A DNA stretch of 44,048 nt from Phycisphaerae bacterium (GTDB lineage: Bacteria; Planctomycetota; Phycisphaerae; Sedimentisphaerales; Anaerobacaceae): assembly GCA_012744475.1 (NCBI GenBank), contig JAAYBV010000035.1, positions 1 through 44,048 of the forward strand, in the 5' to 3' direction. Under the pieces are notes generated by a model. That model saw only the letters and a list, made by a program, of their open reading frames with translations. It was not told the DNA's origin and did no database searches. This document shows, one piece after another, positions 16,819-26,055 of this stretch (its first letter is position 1; every line of letters begins with the position of its first letter). The position numbers were made by a program, and so were the translations under genes.

Positions 16819-17136
16819 CCCTCTGGCGGTCGCCATGGGCAGCCTGAATCGCACCGCGTCCCCCACTGCCGGACCAGCCGAGTGTGAAGCGGAGTCAACA
16901 TGAACCTCCTGGCTCCGCAATCACCAGGAAGAACCGATCCCCGTGAGACGCCTGTGTGCCGCGAGGAGATCAACTCAGGATATTGTGTCGCCAAAAAGAC
17001 CGTTCTGCCCGCCCGCCACAGCACTCCGGCGCGACTATCAAGTCGCTTTTACATAAATCCTCCCTCGGGCACTCGGGATTCCCTTGCGGCATCCGCCGCG
17101 AGGCCGGGCGAGGCCGCCGGCCTTTGCGGTGGCAAC
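16819..17136. other. Intergenic stretch, nothing recognised
   Basis: About 320 bases between two convergent transcription units. Short open frames here have no start signal or family resemblance, and I see no RNA gene. Confidence 0.4.
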
Positions 17137-17165
17137 AAAAAAGGCCTCGCTTGAAAAGCGAGGCC
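17137..17165 (-). terminator. Rho-independent terminator of cold-shock gene
   Basis: A perfect 10-bp stem (17143-17152 with 17156-17165) and 3-base loop is followed, on the minus strand, by six T. It lies 36 bases after the cold-shock gene stop. Confidence 0.85.
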
Positions 17166-17200
17166 CAAGGTCCTTCTTGCCGTAGTCTTCTGCCGTACCG

Positions 17201-17404
17201 TTACCCTGGACGGACACTCGTTGCCTGCGGTCCCTTCCTCCCCTGACCAACCACATACTCCACATCCTGACCTTCGAGGAGCGATTTGAACCCGTCGGCC
17301 TCGATATTCGAGAAATGCACGAACAGGTCCTCGCCTCCGTCGTCCGGCGTGATGAAGCCGAACCCCTTCTTGGCATCAAACCACTTTACCTTACCTGTGC
17401 TCAC
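17201..17404 (-). CDS. Cold-shock domain protein (CspA family)
   Basis: 67 aa if started at GTG, which has AAGGAG seven bases upstream; the longer open frame to 17467 adds a low-similarity leader and is not favoured. The OB-fold RNA-binding motifs are intact: [20 protein letters not shown] (RNP1 K-G-F-G-F-I) and DLFVHFSNI (RNP2). Such proteins bind single-stranded RNA/DNA and act as RNA chaperones. Single-gene unit with its own promoter and terminator. The leader is about 100 bases, consistent with the post-transcriptional control known for csp genes. Confidence 0.93.
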   Translation of the reverse strand: MSTGKVKWFDAKKGFGFITPDDGGEDLFVHFSNIEADGFKSLLEGQDVEYVVGQGRKGPQATSVRPG

Positions 17405-17512
17405 GGTGCTACTCCTTCGTCCCTCTCTGCTACTGGAATGTGACGCGACGACTCTGTCGGCGGGCATTGCTCCTGAGGGGGTGAAGAACGCCCTCCGGCA
17501 AAAATCAAAAAA

Positions 17513-17541
17513 ATGTTATATCAAAAAGGCTCAATTGTCAA
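17513..17541 (-). promoter_or_regulatory. Strong promoter for cold-shock gene
   Basis: Minus-strand TTGACA (17536-17541) is perfect. The -10 can be read as TAACAT at 17-base spacing (17513-17518) or TATAAC at 15 (17515-17520). The surrounding sequence is markedly AT-rich for this genome. Confidence 0.65.
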
Positions 17542-17902
17542 CAAGATTCTTCCAAAACTTGGGCCTTGCGGCACCGGCATTGCTCGCCCGTCCGCGGCGG
17601 CCTTCCGCCCGATTGCCTGTCCACAAATACCCTGAATGGTCCCGGCCAAGGCGTCGACGTCGGGCCCTCCTGCCGTTGTCCCGGCTCGATGCAGGATCGC
17701 TCTCGCTCACGCCCGCAACACAATCCTTGGCGGTGGCTGCCGACCTGCACCGACTGGTTTTTTGCTTGCCTGCGCGCCCGACTACCTGTAGACAAAGGGC
17801 TGTCGTGACAATCCCGACGGGCGTCGGGCCGGCGTACCCACGGCCGCCGCATCGACACGGCACGAAGGCACTACGAATCTGCGTGTATGAAGGAGACCGA
17901 CG
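17542..17902. other. Intergenic stretch before the oxidoreductase gene
   Basis: About 360 bases. Apart from the cold-shock promoter at its left edge I see no gene, RNA or convincing plus-strand promoter. A short GC-rich inverted repeat (CCCGACGGGCGTCGGG) lies at 17813-17828. Confidence 0.4.
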
Positions 17903-19132
17903 ATGTTGAAGATAGGCATGATTGGGGCCGGCTTTGTCGCAGGATTTCATGAGCGAGCCTTGCGTTCCGTGCGAATCGGCGAGTTCGCAGGAGTCTGCGC
18001 CCCCAAGGGCGCCGAAGAACTGGCCCAGGTGGCCCGCCAGGACCGACTTGGAGACACGCGCGTCTACGCGAACGTCGCCGAACTGGCCAAGGCCGTCGAT
18101 GTCATATGTATCTTCGCCCCGAACTTCGCCCGTCTGGAGATCATGCGCCAGATCGCCCAGGCCGTGGAAGGCGGCGCCGAGTTGAAGGGAATCATCGTCG
18201 AAAAGCCTCTGGCACGCACCCTGCGAGAGGCGGACACCCTCGTGCGAATCACCAAGGCCATGAACATCCCCACCGCGTATTTCGAGAATCAGATCCATAT
18301 GCCCTCGATCGTCCAGGCACGTCACCAGCTCGCCGGCGTCGAGAAGGCGATGGGGCCGGCCCACCTGGCGCGGAGCGCCGAAGAGCATGGCGGTCCTCAC
18401 GAACCGTGGTTCTGGGACCCCACCACCCAGGGCGGCGGCGTCTGTTGCGACATGGGCTGCCACAGCATCGCCTGCGGGATGTTTATGCTCACGCCGGAGG
18501 GCAGACCCCTGGACTACCTCAGGCCGGTCTCGATCAACGCTACCATGGCCCTGCTGAAATGGGGCAAGGAGCCTTGGCTCAGCCAACTCAAAGCACGCGG
18601 CGTCGACTACACCAACGCGCCGGCCGAGGACTACTCGACCGTCACGCTCGAACTGAAGGACCCCCAGAGCGGTCATCGCAGCGTCGTGCAGGCGACAAAT
18701 TCCTGGATTTACGACGCCCCTGGTCTGCGGCTGCTGATGGAGACCTTCGGGCCGGGCTATTCCTATACGGTCAATTCCCTCCAGTCTCCCTCCGGGATCT
18801 TCATCAGTGATGCGGCGGCAACCGCCGTTGTGGACAGCGAGCTGGCCCTCGAAAAGTCGCAGGCCACCCGTGGCTCCCTGATTCTCCAGTCCAACGAAGC
18901 CGACCTGTATGGCTATGTCGCCGAATGGATCGACGCGCTGAGTGCTTTCGAGCAGGGCAAAGACGCCAAGCTCAACCTCGAATACGGCAAGCTGATCACC
19001 ATGCTGATCCTGGCGGCCTACATGTCGCACGAGAAACGCAAGGTGATTGACCTGACGGATTCGCGGGTCCTGCGTGAGCTGGAGGAATACGTCCCGTCGA
19101 TCCAAAAGGGGGAAGGCAAGAAGGTGCTGTAG
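17903..19132 (+). CDS. Gfo/Idh/MocA-family NAD(P)-dependent oxidoreductase
   Basis: 409 aa. The N-terminal Rossmann fold begins at once (MLKIGMIGAGFVAGFH). The family lysine is in VEKPLARTL (about 97-105), and the C-terminal domain carries GGGVCCDMGCHSI (about 182-194), equivalent to the G-G-G-x-x-x-D-x-G-x-H active-site strand. Members oxidise or epimerise sugars, inositols and similar polyols. This gene fits the sugar-processing theme but the substrate is open. It lacks an export signal, unlike the Tat-exported copies common in this phylum. GAAGGAG precedes the ATG. The radical SAM gene starts 250 bases further on. Confidence 0.92.
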   Translation: MLKIGMIGAGFVAGFHERALRSVRIGEFAGVCAPKGAEELAQVARQDRLGDTRVYANVAELAKAVDVICIFAPNFARLEIMRQIAQAVEGGAELKGIIVEKPLARTLREADTLVRITKAMNIPTAYFENQIHMPSIVQARHQLAGVEKAMGPAHLARSAEEHGGPHEPWFWDPTTQGGGVCCDMGCHSIACGMFMLTPEGRPLDYLRPVSINATMALLKWGKEPWLSQLKARGVDYTNAPAEDYSTVTLELKDPQSGHRSVVQATNSWIYDAPGLRLLMETFGPGYSYTVNSLQSPSGIFISDAAATAVVDSELALEKSQATRGSLILQSNEADLYGYVAEWIDALSAFEQGKDAKLNLEYGKLITMLILAAYMSHEKRKVIDLTDSRVLRELEEYVPSIQKGEGKKVL

Positions 19133-19382
19133 GCCGCACCGGCGACGGGTCCGGTCTCATCGCCGCGACCGCTCCCCGACTTCTTCCGGGAACGCGCGAA
19201 TTGGCGCTTGCATCTCAGGGTCCGCGCAGTTACGGTCTTTTCTGACGTCATCGAGATGACGGTCATGCGATCCGCATTCGCATGCGGGGTTGGCATCTGT
19301 TCGGTACGCTTTCGCTGCACCGGCGATACCCACACCGATCGATGGAACGAAACAGGTCTCGCAGAGAGCTTCGAGGCGAACC

Positions 19383-20948
19383 ATGAAAAGACACCGACTT
19401 CGAATCGTGGTGCCGGCGTACCCCACGTTCAACATCTACTCTCGCATCGCGTGCAAGACCACAGCGCTGGGCCCGGTCTGCGTGGCCACCGCGGTTCGCG
19501 AGATCGGCGGGTGGGACGTCGAGGTCATCGACGAGAACAACCTCGGCCGCTACGGACCGAGAGGCAACGTCGGCGCCGACCACCGCGTCCTTCAGGCTCA
19601 GCGTCCCGCGGATATCGTGGGATTCTACGGAGGCCTGACCAGCACCGTCCCCCGACTCTACGAACTGGCCCGATGGTATCACCAGCAGGGAGTAACGACC
19701 GTAGCCGGAGGGCAGCACTTCGCGGGCGAGAACGTAAACGAAGCTCTCGCGAACGGCATCGACTATGTTGTCTTCGGAGAAGCGGAAGAGACTATCTGCG
19801 AACTCATCGAGGCCTGGCAGGAACGAGCCGACCTCGATGCGATCAGGGGCATTGCGTACTGCAAAGACGGCTCGGTGTTTCGAACCGCCCCGCGCGAGCC
19901 GCTGACCGACTTTGACCGCTCTGCCTTTCCCGATTTCTCGCTGGTCCGCTATGCCAGAATCCGCATCTATCCGGTCGAGAGAGTCCGCGGCTGCTGTATG
20001 AACTGCGAGTTCTGCACGGTCAAGGGCACGCCTCGGTGCGCCTCGGCCGAGCGGTTGTTCGAGAACATCCGCTATCTGGTCGAAACGCGCAACGCCACAG
20101 ACTTCTTCGTCGTGGACGACCTCTTCGGCCAGCAGCGAAGCGAGGCCATCCGCTTCTGCCGGATGATGGCGGACTATCAACAGCAGATCGGCAGGCGACT
20201 GATCTCGACCGTCCAGATCCGGCTGGACAGGGCCAAGGACACAGAACTGCTCGCCGCCATGCGGCAGGCGGGGATCGCGCACGTCGCCATCGGCTTCGAA
20301 TCGCCGATCGACGAAGAGCTCCAGGCGATGAACAAGCAGGTCAAGGCCGAGGCGATGCTGTCGCTGGTAAAGGTCTACCGCCGGTTCGGGTTCTGGGTGC
20401 ACGGCATGTTCATCTTCGGCTATCCATCGACCGTCGAACAGACGTTCACCATGCCGATCGACGAGCGGGTCAAGCGGTTTCGACGATTTATCCGCATGGC
20501 GCGGCTCGACACCGTTCAGGTACTGCTCCCGGTGCCGCTGCCGGGCACGCGGCTGCGCCAAAGGCTCGAACGCCAGCACCGGGTCTATGCCTCGGAGGAT
20601 GTGGGCTGGGAATACTATGATGGGAATTTCCCTCTCTTCGAGCCCGATGCCCCCATGACGGCACAGGAAATGCAGGAGGGCAGCAAGCGAATCATGGGAC
20701 GGTTCTACCGTTTCCAGTACATGTTTCTCGTCGGCGCCAGCATCCTGACGTTTCCGTCGCTGCTGTTCTCGCTACACAACCTGCGGGCCGGCTGGAGCCG
20801 CTGGTACATCCGATGGGCTCGTCGCGTCATCCGTTTCGGCGGCTGGCTGACCATGCGGAAATGGACATCCGACTTCCAGAAGGGCGACTTCCTGGAGCGA
20901 CTCCAAACCGCGCGGGGCCACCTGAGTATGCCGCACCACGGGGGCTGA
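19383..20948 (+). CDS. B12-binding-domain-type radical SAM protein
   Basis: 521 aa. Residues 1-150 form a cobalamin-binding-like alpha/beta domain (RIVVPAYPTFNIY, GWDVEVIDENN, VVAGGQHF), without an obvious D-x-H-x-x-G base-off motif. The radical SAM core follows: RGCCMNCEFC (C-x3-C-x2-C, about 203-210), VDDLF, and FESPIDEELQAMNK (about 300-313). The last 110 residues form an aromatic, partly hydrophobic tail (FRFQYMFLVGASILTFPSLL) that could bind the membrane. Comparable proteins act on lipids (hopanoid, tetrapyrrole, glycerolipid methylation), but a reaction cannot be assigned. The ATG at 19383 has GAGGCGA upstream and matches the normal family N-terminus. Confidence 0.88.
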   Translation: MKRHRLRIVVPAYPTFNIYSRIACKTTALGPVCVATAVREIGGWDVEVIDENNLGRYGPRGNVGADHRVLQAQRPADIVGFYGGLTSTVPRLYELARWYHQQGVTTVAGGQHFAGENVNEALANGIDYVVFGEAEETICELIEAWQERADLDAIRGIAYCKDGSVFRTAPREPLTDFDRSAFPDFSLVRYARIRIYPVERVRGCCMNCEFCTVKGTPRCASAERLFENIRYLVETRNATDFFVVDDLFGQQRSEAIRFCRMMADYQQQIGRRLISTVQIRLDRAKDTELLAAMRQAGIAHVAIGFESPIDEELQAMNKQVKAEAMLSLVKVYRRFGFWVHGMFIFGYPSTVEQTFTMPIDERVKRFRRFIRMARLDTVQVLLPVPLPGTRLRQRLERQHRVYASEDVGWEYYDGNFPLFEPDAPMTAQEMQEGSKRIMGRFYRFQYMFLVGASILTFPSLLFSLHNLRAGWSRWYIRWARRVIRFGGWLTMRKWTSDFQKGDFLERLQTARGHLSMPHHGG

Positions 20949-20971
20949 GCCCGACAAGTATACGGACGGAG

Positions 20972-22570
20972 CTATTCCTTCCTGAGCGCCGAAGCCGGCA
21001 CTGTCTCATCCACGACAACGGGTGCTTGCGCCTGGCGGAGGTAGTTGGCCTGGAGCACGACGTCGCGACTGGCCGACCCTTTCAGCGATAGAAACATGCC
21101 CGTCTCGGGGCCGGCCCAGCAGCCGTGAATATAGACGCCCTGCACATCCGTCAAGTCGATCACCGCCGCGTCGGCATGGGCCTTGCCGGTGCGAAAGCCG
21201 TCGATCTCCAGATTCCTCGTGTTCACGCACGTCAGCGCCGGACCCTTCTGGGTATCGATCGTCACATCATGGAAGGCAATGCCCTGGGCGTCCTTGCATT
21301 GAAAACCCGTTTCGGCGTCGATGTTAAGGTCCGTGAACGTCACGTTCTCCACCGGTCGCTCCGGCAGGCCCAGGATATAGCCAGCCACCGGCGCCCCCTT
21401 GACCGTGATATTGCTGAAGTGCAGATTGCGGAAAGCAGGCGTGCGGTCGGAGAGTGGCTCCTCGGGCGCCCGCGTGTAGAACATGTTCAGGTAGATCGGT
21501 CCGATGGGGATGTTGGTCATCAGGATATTGCTGACGCGGATGTCCTCGACCGCCCCGCCGCGACCGCGCGTGGTCTTGATGCGGATGCCCTTGTCGGTGC
21601 CGTCGAAGACGCAGTTGCTGATCGTGACCTTCCTGACGCCGCCGGACATCTCGCTGCCGATGACCACCCCGCCGTGCCCGTCGAGCATGGTGCAGTTGGT
21701 CACGGTGATGTTCTCACAGGGCCGGCCGACGCGCCGCCCGTCTTCATCCCGGCCCGACTTGATCGTAATGCAGTCGTCGCCCACGCTGATGTGGCAGTCG
21801 GAGATGTGCACGTTGCGGCAGGAATCCGGGTTGATCCCGTCGGTATTGGGCGACCCGGCCGGGTTCTTGATCGAGATCCCCGTCACCGTCACGTCGTCGC
21901 AGTACACAAGGTTGCACGTCCAGAACGGTGGGTTCTTCAGATGCACGCCCTCGATTCGCACCCTTCGGCATTCGACCGGCTGGATCATCGGCGGACGCAG
22001 GAACCAACCCTTCTGGCCGAAATAGGCGTAGCCCAGGGCGTCTTTGTTCTTCTCTTTGAACATCTCCACGTACCTGGCAACCCGCGCGATGCGCTCGGCA
22101 TCCTCGGCAGCGGCGCGGTTGCGCTGATAGCTGTCCCACCAGACCTTGCCCTGTCCGTCGATCGTGCCGCGCCCGACGATGGCGATGTTCTCGGCCTGAT
22201 AGGCATAGATCTGCGGCGAGAAGTTGGTGCATTCGAGCCCTTCCCAACGCGACTTGACCATGGGCAGGTAGTCGTCGAAATCCTCGCTGAACCTCAGCAC
22301 CGCCCCGGCGTCCAGATGTAGCGTGATATTGCTCTTGAGGTGGATCGGCCCGGTCAGATACTGCCCGGCGGGGAAGTAGACCGTTCCGCCGCCCGCCCGG
22401 GCCGCGTCATCGATCGCCCTGGCTATGGCGGCCGTGTCTTTGGTCGTCCCGTTCGCGACCGCGCCAAAGTCCTTCACGTTGCGAAACGGATTCGCCTGGA
22501 CGCCGACAAAGCTGGGAACCAGAACCACGAGACATACCATCAGGCAGAGACGTGACCGATCGGTGTGCAT
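20972..22570 (-). CDS. Secreted GH28 polygalacturonase-like glycoside hydrolase
   Basis: 532 aa with signal peptide (LCLMVCLVVLVPSFVGVQA). The N-terminal cap has the pectate-lyase_3 start NVKDFGAVANGTTKDTAAI; the right-handed beta-helix follows. All GH28 landmarks are intact: PNTDGINP (about 246-253), VGDDCITIKSG with the Asp pair (about 267-277), DGHGGVVIGSE with the catalytic His (about 302-312) and KGIRIKT (about 335). These enzymes hydrolyse galacturonan or rhamnogalacturonan with inversion. ATG preceded by AAGGAG; a GTG six codons earlier overlaps that site. It has its own promoter and an operator-like inverted repeat at the transcription start. Confidence 0.92.
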   Translation of the reverse strand: MHTDRSRLCLMVCLVVLVPSFVGVQANPFRNVKDFGAVANGTTKDTAAIARAIDDAARAGGGTVYFPAGQYLTGPIHLKSNITLHLDAGAVLRFSEDFDDYLPMVKSRWEGLECTNFSPQIYAYQAENIAIVGRGTIDGQGKVWWDSYQRNRAAAEDAERIARVARYVEMFKEKNKDALGYAYFGQKGWFLRPPMIQPVECRRVRIEGVHLKNPPFWTCNLVYCDDVTVTGISIKNPAGSPNTDGINPDSCRNVHISDCHISVGDDCITIKSGRDEDGRRVGRPCENITVTNCTMLDGHGGVVIGSEMSGGVRKVTISNCVFDGTDKGIRIKTTRGRGGAVEDIRVSNILMTNIPIGPIYLNMFYTRAPEEPLSDRTPAFRNLHFSNITVKGAPVAGYILGLPERPVENVTFTDLNIDAETGFQCKDAQGIAFHDVTIDTQKGPALTCVNTRNLEIDGFRTGKAHADAAVIDLTDVQGVYIHGCWAGPETGMFLSLKGSASRDVVLQANYLRQAQAPVVVDETVPASALRKE

Positions 22571-22614
22571 CTTTCCGCTCCTTTCCACAGATGTTGCTGG
22601 CTGTCTCCATCACG

Positions 22615-22630
22615 GCACACCAAGGTGTGC
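22615..22630. promoter_or_regulatory. Operator-like inverted repeat at GH28 transcription start
   Basis: GCACACC-AA-GGTGTGC, 7-bp perfect arms. It begins within a few bases downstream of the predicted minus-strand start point, where a repressor would block initiation. Confidence 0.45.
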
Positions 22631-22638
22631 GGCACTCC

Positions 22639-22667
22639 AGTATACGAGGCCTCAACCTGACGTCCAA
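22639..22667 (-). promoter_or_regulatory. Promoter for GH28 gene
   Basis: Minus-strand TTGGAC (22662-22667), 17-base spacer, TATACT (22639-22644), about 70 bases before the ATG. Confidence 0.6.
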
Positions 22668-22754
22668 TCCCTATTGCAGGAGTGAATGATGATTCGCCCG
22701 TAGGCGGGCTGTGGAAACCAGTTCGGATTCATCGTATCCGCCGATCTCATATCT

Positions 22755-22763
22755 TGGTACAAT
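22755..22763 (+). promoter_or_regulatory. Extended -10 promoter candidate for prepilin-like gene
   Basis: TGG followed by TACAAT (22758-22763) forms an extended -10 element about 50 bases before the ATG; no good -35 is seen. Confidence 0.35.
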
Positions 22764-22815
22764 GGACGATACAGGTCCGATGGCATGGGGATACAGCTTC
22801 GATGGAGATGCTGCG

Positions 22816-23571
22816 ATGGGACGCGTCGAGAGAGCTTTCACTCTGATCGAGTTGCTGGTCGTCATCGCCATCATCGCCCTGCTCATGGGCATTCTGCTGC
22901 CCGCCCTCGGCCGCGTGCGCGAGCAGGCGCGAGCGGTCTACTGCCTCAACAGCCTCCGTCAGCTCAGCCTCGCGACGCTGGCGTACGCCCAGGCGAACGA
23001 CGATTTCATCCCGCGAGCGCTCGACAACGAGGTCAAGTGGATTCTGGCGTTCATGCCGTATCTCGGGACCGAATACGAGACCGCGATGGATTATCGAGAG
23101 GTGGACGTGTACCAGTGCCCGTCGTTCCCTCGCGCGGGCGTCGGGCTCAACGGCCGCTCCAACGCCGACCAGACCGTCGACTACGTGGTCAATGCGTGGG
23201 ATATGGACGAACCCGGCCTGACGACGGGCGACAAAGGCAAGCAGAAGGATGAGCCTACCAAGCTCGGCGACATCCGGCCCGCCGGCGAACGCATCTATCT
23301 GGCCGACAACGAGGCGGGCCCCTGGCGGCCCGTTGTCACCAGCCGCGATGAGTTGAATGTTGCCTCGCGTTTCAACCTGCTCGATGTCTGGTCGACGACG
23401 CACCTGCCCGCCTCCGATGCTGAGACCGCCGGCAGTAACCTGACCCGACGCGTCTCCAAGGATCGCCACCGAGGCAAAGGCTGCAATAACCTCTTCTTCG
23501 ACGGCCACGCCGCCTGGCTCGCTGCCGAGGCTAACACCTCCCGCTACTGGTGCGGCCTCGAACTCCAGTGA
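22816..23571 (+). CDS. Prepilin-like secreted protein (type II pseudopilin N-terminus, planctomycete type)
   Basis: 251 aa. The N-terminus [20 protein letters not shown] is a class III prepilin signal: cleavage is expected before the Phe, leaving an N-methylated Phe and a hydrophobic spine with Glu at +5. The C-terminal part ends with [19 protein letters not shown], close to the H-x9-DG motif of the large planctomycete family of prepilin-like proteins (DUF1559-related). Planctomycetes carry dozens to hundreds of these; their function is unknown, with attachment or polysaccharide handling proposed. ATG chosen for the GGAG upstream and the start of the signal; the open frame itself extends to 22711. 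Confidence 0.9.
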   Translation: MGRVERAFTLIELLVVIAIIALLMGILLPALGRVREQARAVYCLNSLRQLSLATLAYAQANDDFIPRALDNEVKWILAFMPYLGTEYETAMDYREVDVYQCPSFPRAGVGLNGRSNADQTVDYVVNAWDMDEPGLTTGDKGKQKDEPTKLGDIRPAGERIYLADNEAGPWRPVVTSRDELNVASRFNLLDVWSTTHLPASDAETAGSNLTRRVSKDRHRGKGCNNLFFDGHAAWLAAEANTSRYWCGLELQ

Positions 23572-23647
23572 CCGCTCACGCCGAACAGCGCCATACCGTA
23601 CAGAACCTACTACTCCGGCCGTCCCATGTCCGTCGCGACACGACGAC

Positions 23648-25858
23648 TCAGCGGCTTTCAGACGAGGCAAAGCCGGGGGCGGACAGGCCTTCCTCGCAGA
23701 TGATGGGCCGCAGCCAGGCGGGAACGTCGGGGCGGGCATTGCTGTCGAGCCGGGCCTTCCACTCCTCGTCGGTCAGCCGCGTCTCGTCGACGAACTCGTA
23801 GTACGGCATGACGGCCCCTCGGCACAGCACGGCCTGCCCCTGCCAGGGATACAGCACGTAGATCGCCCGCGCCCGGCCGACGCCGACGTGCAGATTGCCG
23901 AGCAGCGGATTCGAATGGACGTCGGCAATCCGCGGCGCATCGTCCTTGGGATGCTTGGACGAGTAGTTGCCGTCGTAGCCCATGATTGCGGCGAGCGTAT
24001 CCCCATAGCCTCCGATGAAGTCATCGTAGTCTTCGCCGAGGTCACCGCCCGCAAGCTGTATTCGCGCAACAGACTCGAGACGGCGACTCGTCGTATCCAG
24101 CAAGGGCCACAGGCGGGCGACATCCGATTCATACATCCACGTAGTCGCGCCCAGCGACGGATCGACGATCCCCTCGCCCAAATCGTCTGCCATCGCGCGC
24201 AGCCAGGCCACCATCGTGGCCGTCCATTCTTCTTCGGGCACATCGTCGGAAGCCGGCCAATGCAGCATCACTCTGAGATGATTGAGCCGGAAGTGCTCAT
24301 CATCGGGAAGCTCCCACAACCTCTGATAGAACTCTTCCTTGGTCGCGGACCGATCGAGAAGATCGGCCAAGTCCATCAGGGCATCGATGAGGCTGAAGTA
24401 GCTGCTGTCGAATGCTCCGGCTGCCTCCAACAAGGCGCGCGTCCGCGCCGCCAGATCGGCCATGCGACGGAAGAACTCGGGCTCCGGCTCGACGAACCCG
24501 GCTGGGATTCTGCCTGTGCCGAAGGCGATGACATTGAGCTTGGCCTGGAGGACCCAGGTGTGGCGCAGTTGGGCCCAGCCAGCCAGGGCGGTGCCGCAGC
24601 TCTTGGCCTGCCAGGGTTCAGCGGTCATGAAGTCCGGCGCGTTGGGCTCGGGCGCATCGAGCAGCGTCGCGATCATGCGGAGATAATCGAAATAGAGGCT
24701 CGTGCCGGCATCGAACAGCCCCAGGTTCTCGTCGATCGTCGCGAGCACGTCGGCCTTCTGGACGCTGTCGAGCTTGTCGCGGGCGAACGTCGAGCCCAGC
24801 GCGATGCAGACCTCCAGGCCGTTTGGGAAGAACCGCCCAGGGAACTGGCGGATGTCGGTGGTCCGCTGGAACAACACGGCCTCGGGCAGCCGATAGGCCG
24901 AGAGGATCCGAAAGTTCGGTTCGGCGGCCGCGTTCGGGTCATCCGGAGGGAAGCGCAACTGGTCGTTGATCTGCGGCCCGTCCTCGGCCTGGGCGATCAG
25001 CTCAGCCCGCTTGGCGTCAAGATCGAAATCAAGTCCCTCGGTCACGACGCCACTGGCCGTGACAAGGTCCCAGTCGTCACCGACTCCCAGGAACTCGGTG
25101 TAGGTCCGAAAGAAGATGCGATGCGCCTCACAGCGAGCATCATTAGCTTCCGAGCCGTCGGACGCGAGGCAGCGACCCAGCATGAGGACCGACAACAGCT
25201 CGTCGTCGTGGCTGACGCGGAACGGAATCGACTGGAGCCAGGCCACCGCTCGGAAGTAGCGGGTCAGCCTCTCGCTCTCGGTGTAGAAGCCGCGAACCTT
25301 GTAGCGGCTGTAGTCGAGGTACATGAAATCTGGCTCGGGCGGCCCCAGCCAGTCGGGCTTCATGACCATCTGCGCCTCCACGATCCGGGCCACCTCATCG
25401 GAAATGATCGCCATCGTTCCGGCGTCCGTGATCTGGAAATCATCTTCGAGGAGCTTCAGGGCCGTGCCGAGGACGATTGTCGCCCGCCGTTTCGCGGCGG
25501 CAGTCAGTTCGCCCTGTTCACCGATACTGGCTGCGGCAGCGTCCAGGCGGCCCAGGATGAAACGCAGCACGGCGGGAAGCTTCTGCGCGTTGGCCTGTTC
25601 GAGCCGCAGAATCGACTCTTCATAGAGGACGTGGTAGCCGTTCAGCAGCGAATCGGACGTCACGAACAAGGGAGTCCCGGTGACCTTGTAGGCCTCAAAG
25701 ATCTGCTTGTGGGTCTCGTTGGCGATGAGTATCCGGTCCCGCTCAAGCTGCTGGGCGTCCGCGTCGGACAAGGCCCGTCCGACCGTCGGCAGCGATAGAA
25801 CAATGGCAAAGCAAGCGAATGCAGCTTTCGCACGCGGGCTGGAATTCAGCATGGTCAT
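23648..25858 (-). CDS. Secreted DUF3160-domain protein
   Basis: About 736 aa with a signal peptide (AFACFAIVLSLPTVGRA). The body matches the DUF3160 family layout: an early ANETHKQIFEAYKVTGTPLFVTSDSLLNGYHVLYEE (about 45-80), RLTRYFRAVAWLQSIPFR, and the C-terminal IADVHSNPLLGNLHVGVGRARAIYVLYP. It is a mostly helical extracytoplasmic protein of unknown biochemical role that recurs in Planctomycetota and Chloroflexota. Start is the ATG-ACC-ATG cluster with GGGAG eight bases upstream. A clear promoter precedes it, so it is a separate unit from the epimerase operon. Confidence 0.85.
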   Translation of the reverse strand: MTMLNSSPRAKAAFACFAIVLSLPTVGRALSDADAQQLERDRILIANETHKQIFEAYKVTGTPLFVTSDSLLNGYHVLYEESILRLEQANAQKLPAVLRFILGRLDAAAASIGEQGELTAAAKRRATIVLGTALKLLEDDFQITDAGTMAIISDEVARIVEAQMVMKPDWLGPPEPDFMYLDYSRYKVRGFYTESERLTRYFRAVAWLQSIPFRVSHDDELLSVLMLGRCLASDGSEANDARCEAHRIFFRTYTEFLGVGDDWDLVTASGVVTEGLDFDLDAKRAELIAQAEDGPQINDQLRFPPDDPNAAAEPNFRILSAYRLPEAVLFQRTTDIRQFPGRFFPNGLEVCIALGSTFARDKLDSVQKADVLATIDENLGLFDAGTSLYFDYLRMIATLLDAPEPNAPDFMTAEPWQAKSCGTALAGWAQLRHTWVLQAKLNVIAFGTGRIPAGFVEPEPEFFRRMADLAARTRALLEAAGAFDSSYFSLIDALMDLADLLDRSATKEEFYQRLWELPDDEHFRLNHLRVMLHWPASDDVPEEEWTATMVAWLRAMADDLGEGIVDPSLGATTWMYESDVARLWPLLDTTSRRLESVARIQLAGGDLGEDYDDFIGGYGDTLAAIMGYDGNYSSKHPKDDAPRIADVHSNPLLGNLHVGVGRARAIYVLYPWQGQAVLCRGAVMPYYEFVDETRLTDEEWKARLDSNARPDVPAWLRPIICEEGLSAPGFASSESR

Positions 25859-25900
25859 AGCGGCTCTCCCAAGCACGAACCTCCGTCAGTCACTCGGTTT

Positions 25901-25929
25901 ATGTTACCACAACCGCCCGTCAATGTCGA
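25901..25929 (-). promoter_or_regulatory. Promoter for DUF3160 gene
   Basis: Minus-strand TCGACA (25924-25929), 17-base spacer, TAACAT (25901-25906), about 43 bases before the ATG. Confidence 0.5.
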
Positions 25930-25957
25930 GAAAGACCTTGGCCCTTGCAAAGCGCCA

Positions 25958-25977
25958 GGGCGAGGCATGCCTCGCCC
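25958..25977. repeat. Perfect 20-bp palindrome, REP-like
   Basis: GGGCGAGGCATGCCTCGCCC is fully self-complementary and lies between two minus-strand units. A second small inverted repeat (ATCCGC-5-GCGGAT) follows around 26007-26023 and a third (TGCATCG-11-CGATGCA) at 26032-26056. The cluster looks like an extragenic repeat block that could protect or end the epimerase transcript. Confidence 0.55.
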
Positions 25978-26055
25978 CTACCATCCAGGGCGGGTGGCAG
26001 TTTCATCCGCTGCAGGCGGATTGGGGATGGTGCATCGACAGAAAGGAGCGATGCA

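Noticed and set aside
15310-16920. 536-codon minus-strand frame opposite the M48 protease
   Set aside because: It is antisense to a protease with intact catalytic motifs and extends over two genes; composition is that of a shadow.
16900-17154. 84-codon frame after the coiled-coil gene
   Set aside because: No start signal, and it runs into the cold-shock terminator.
17531-19105. 524-codon minus-strand frame opposite the oxidoreductase
   Set aside because: Antisense to a well-supported Gfo/Idh/MocA gene; no domain recognised.
19263-20579. 438-codon minus-strand frame opposite the radical SAM gene
   Set aside because: Shadow of a gene with an intact C-x3-C-x2-C motif.
21125-22321. 398-codon plus-strand frame opposite the GH28 gene
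   Set aside because: His/Asp/Val-rich mirror of the beta-helix repeats; no start signal.
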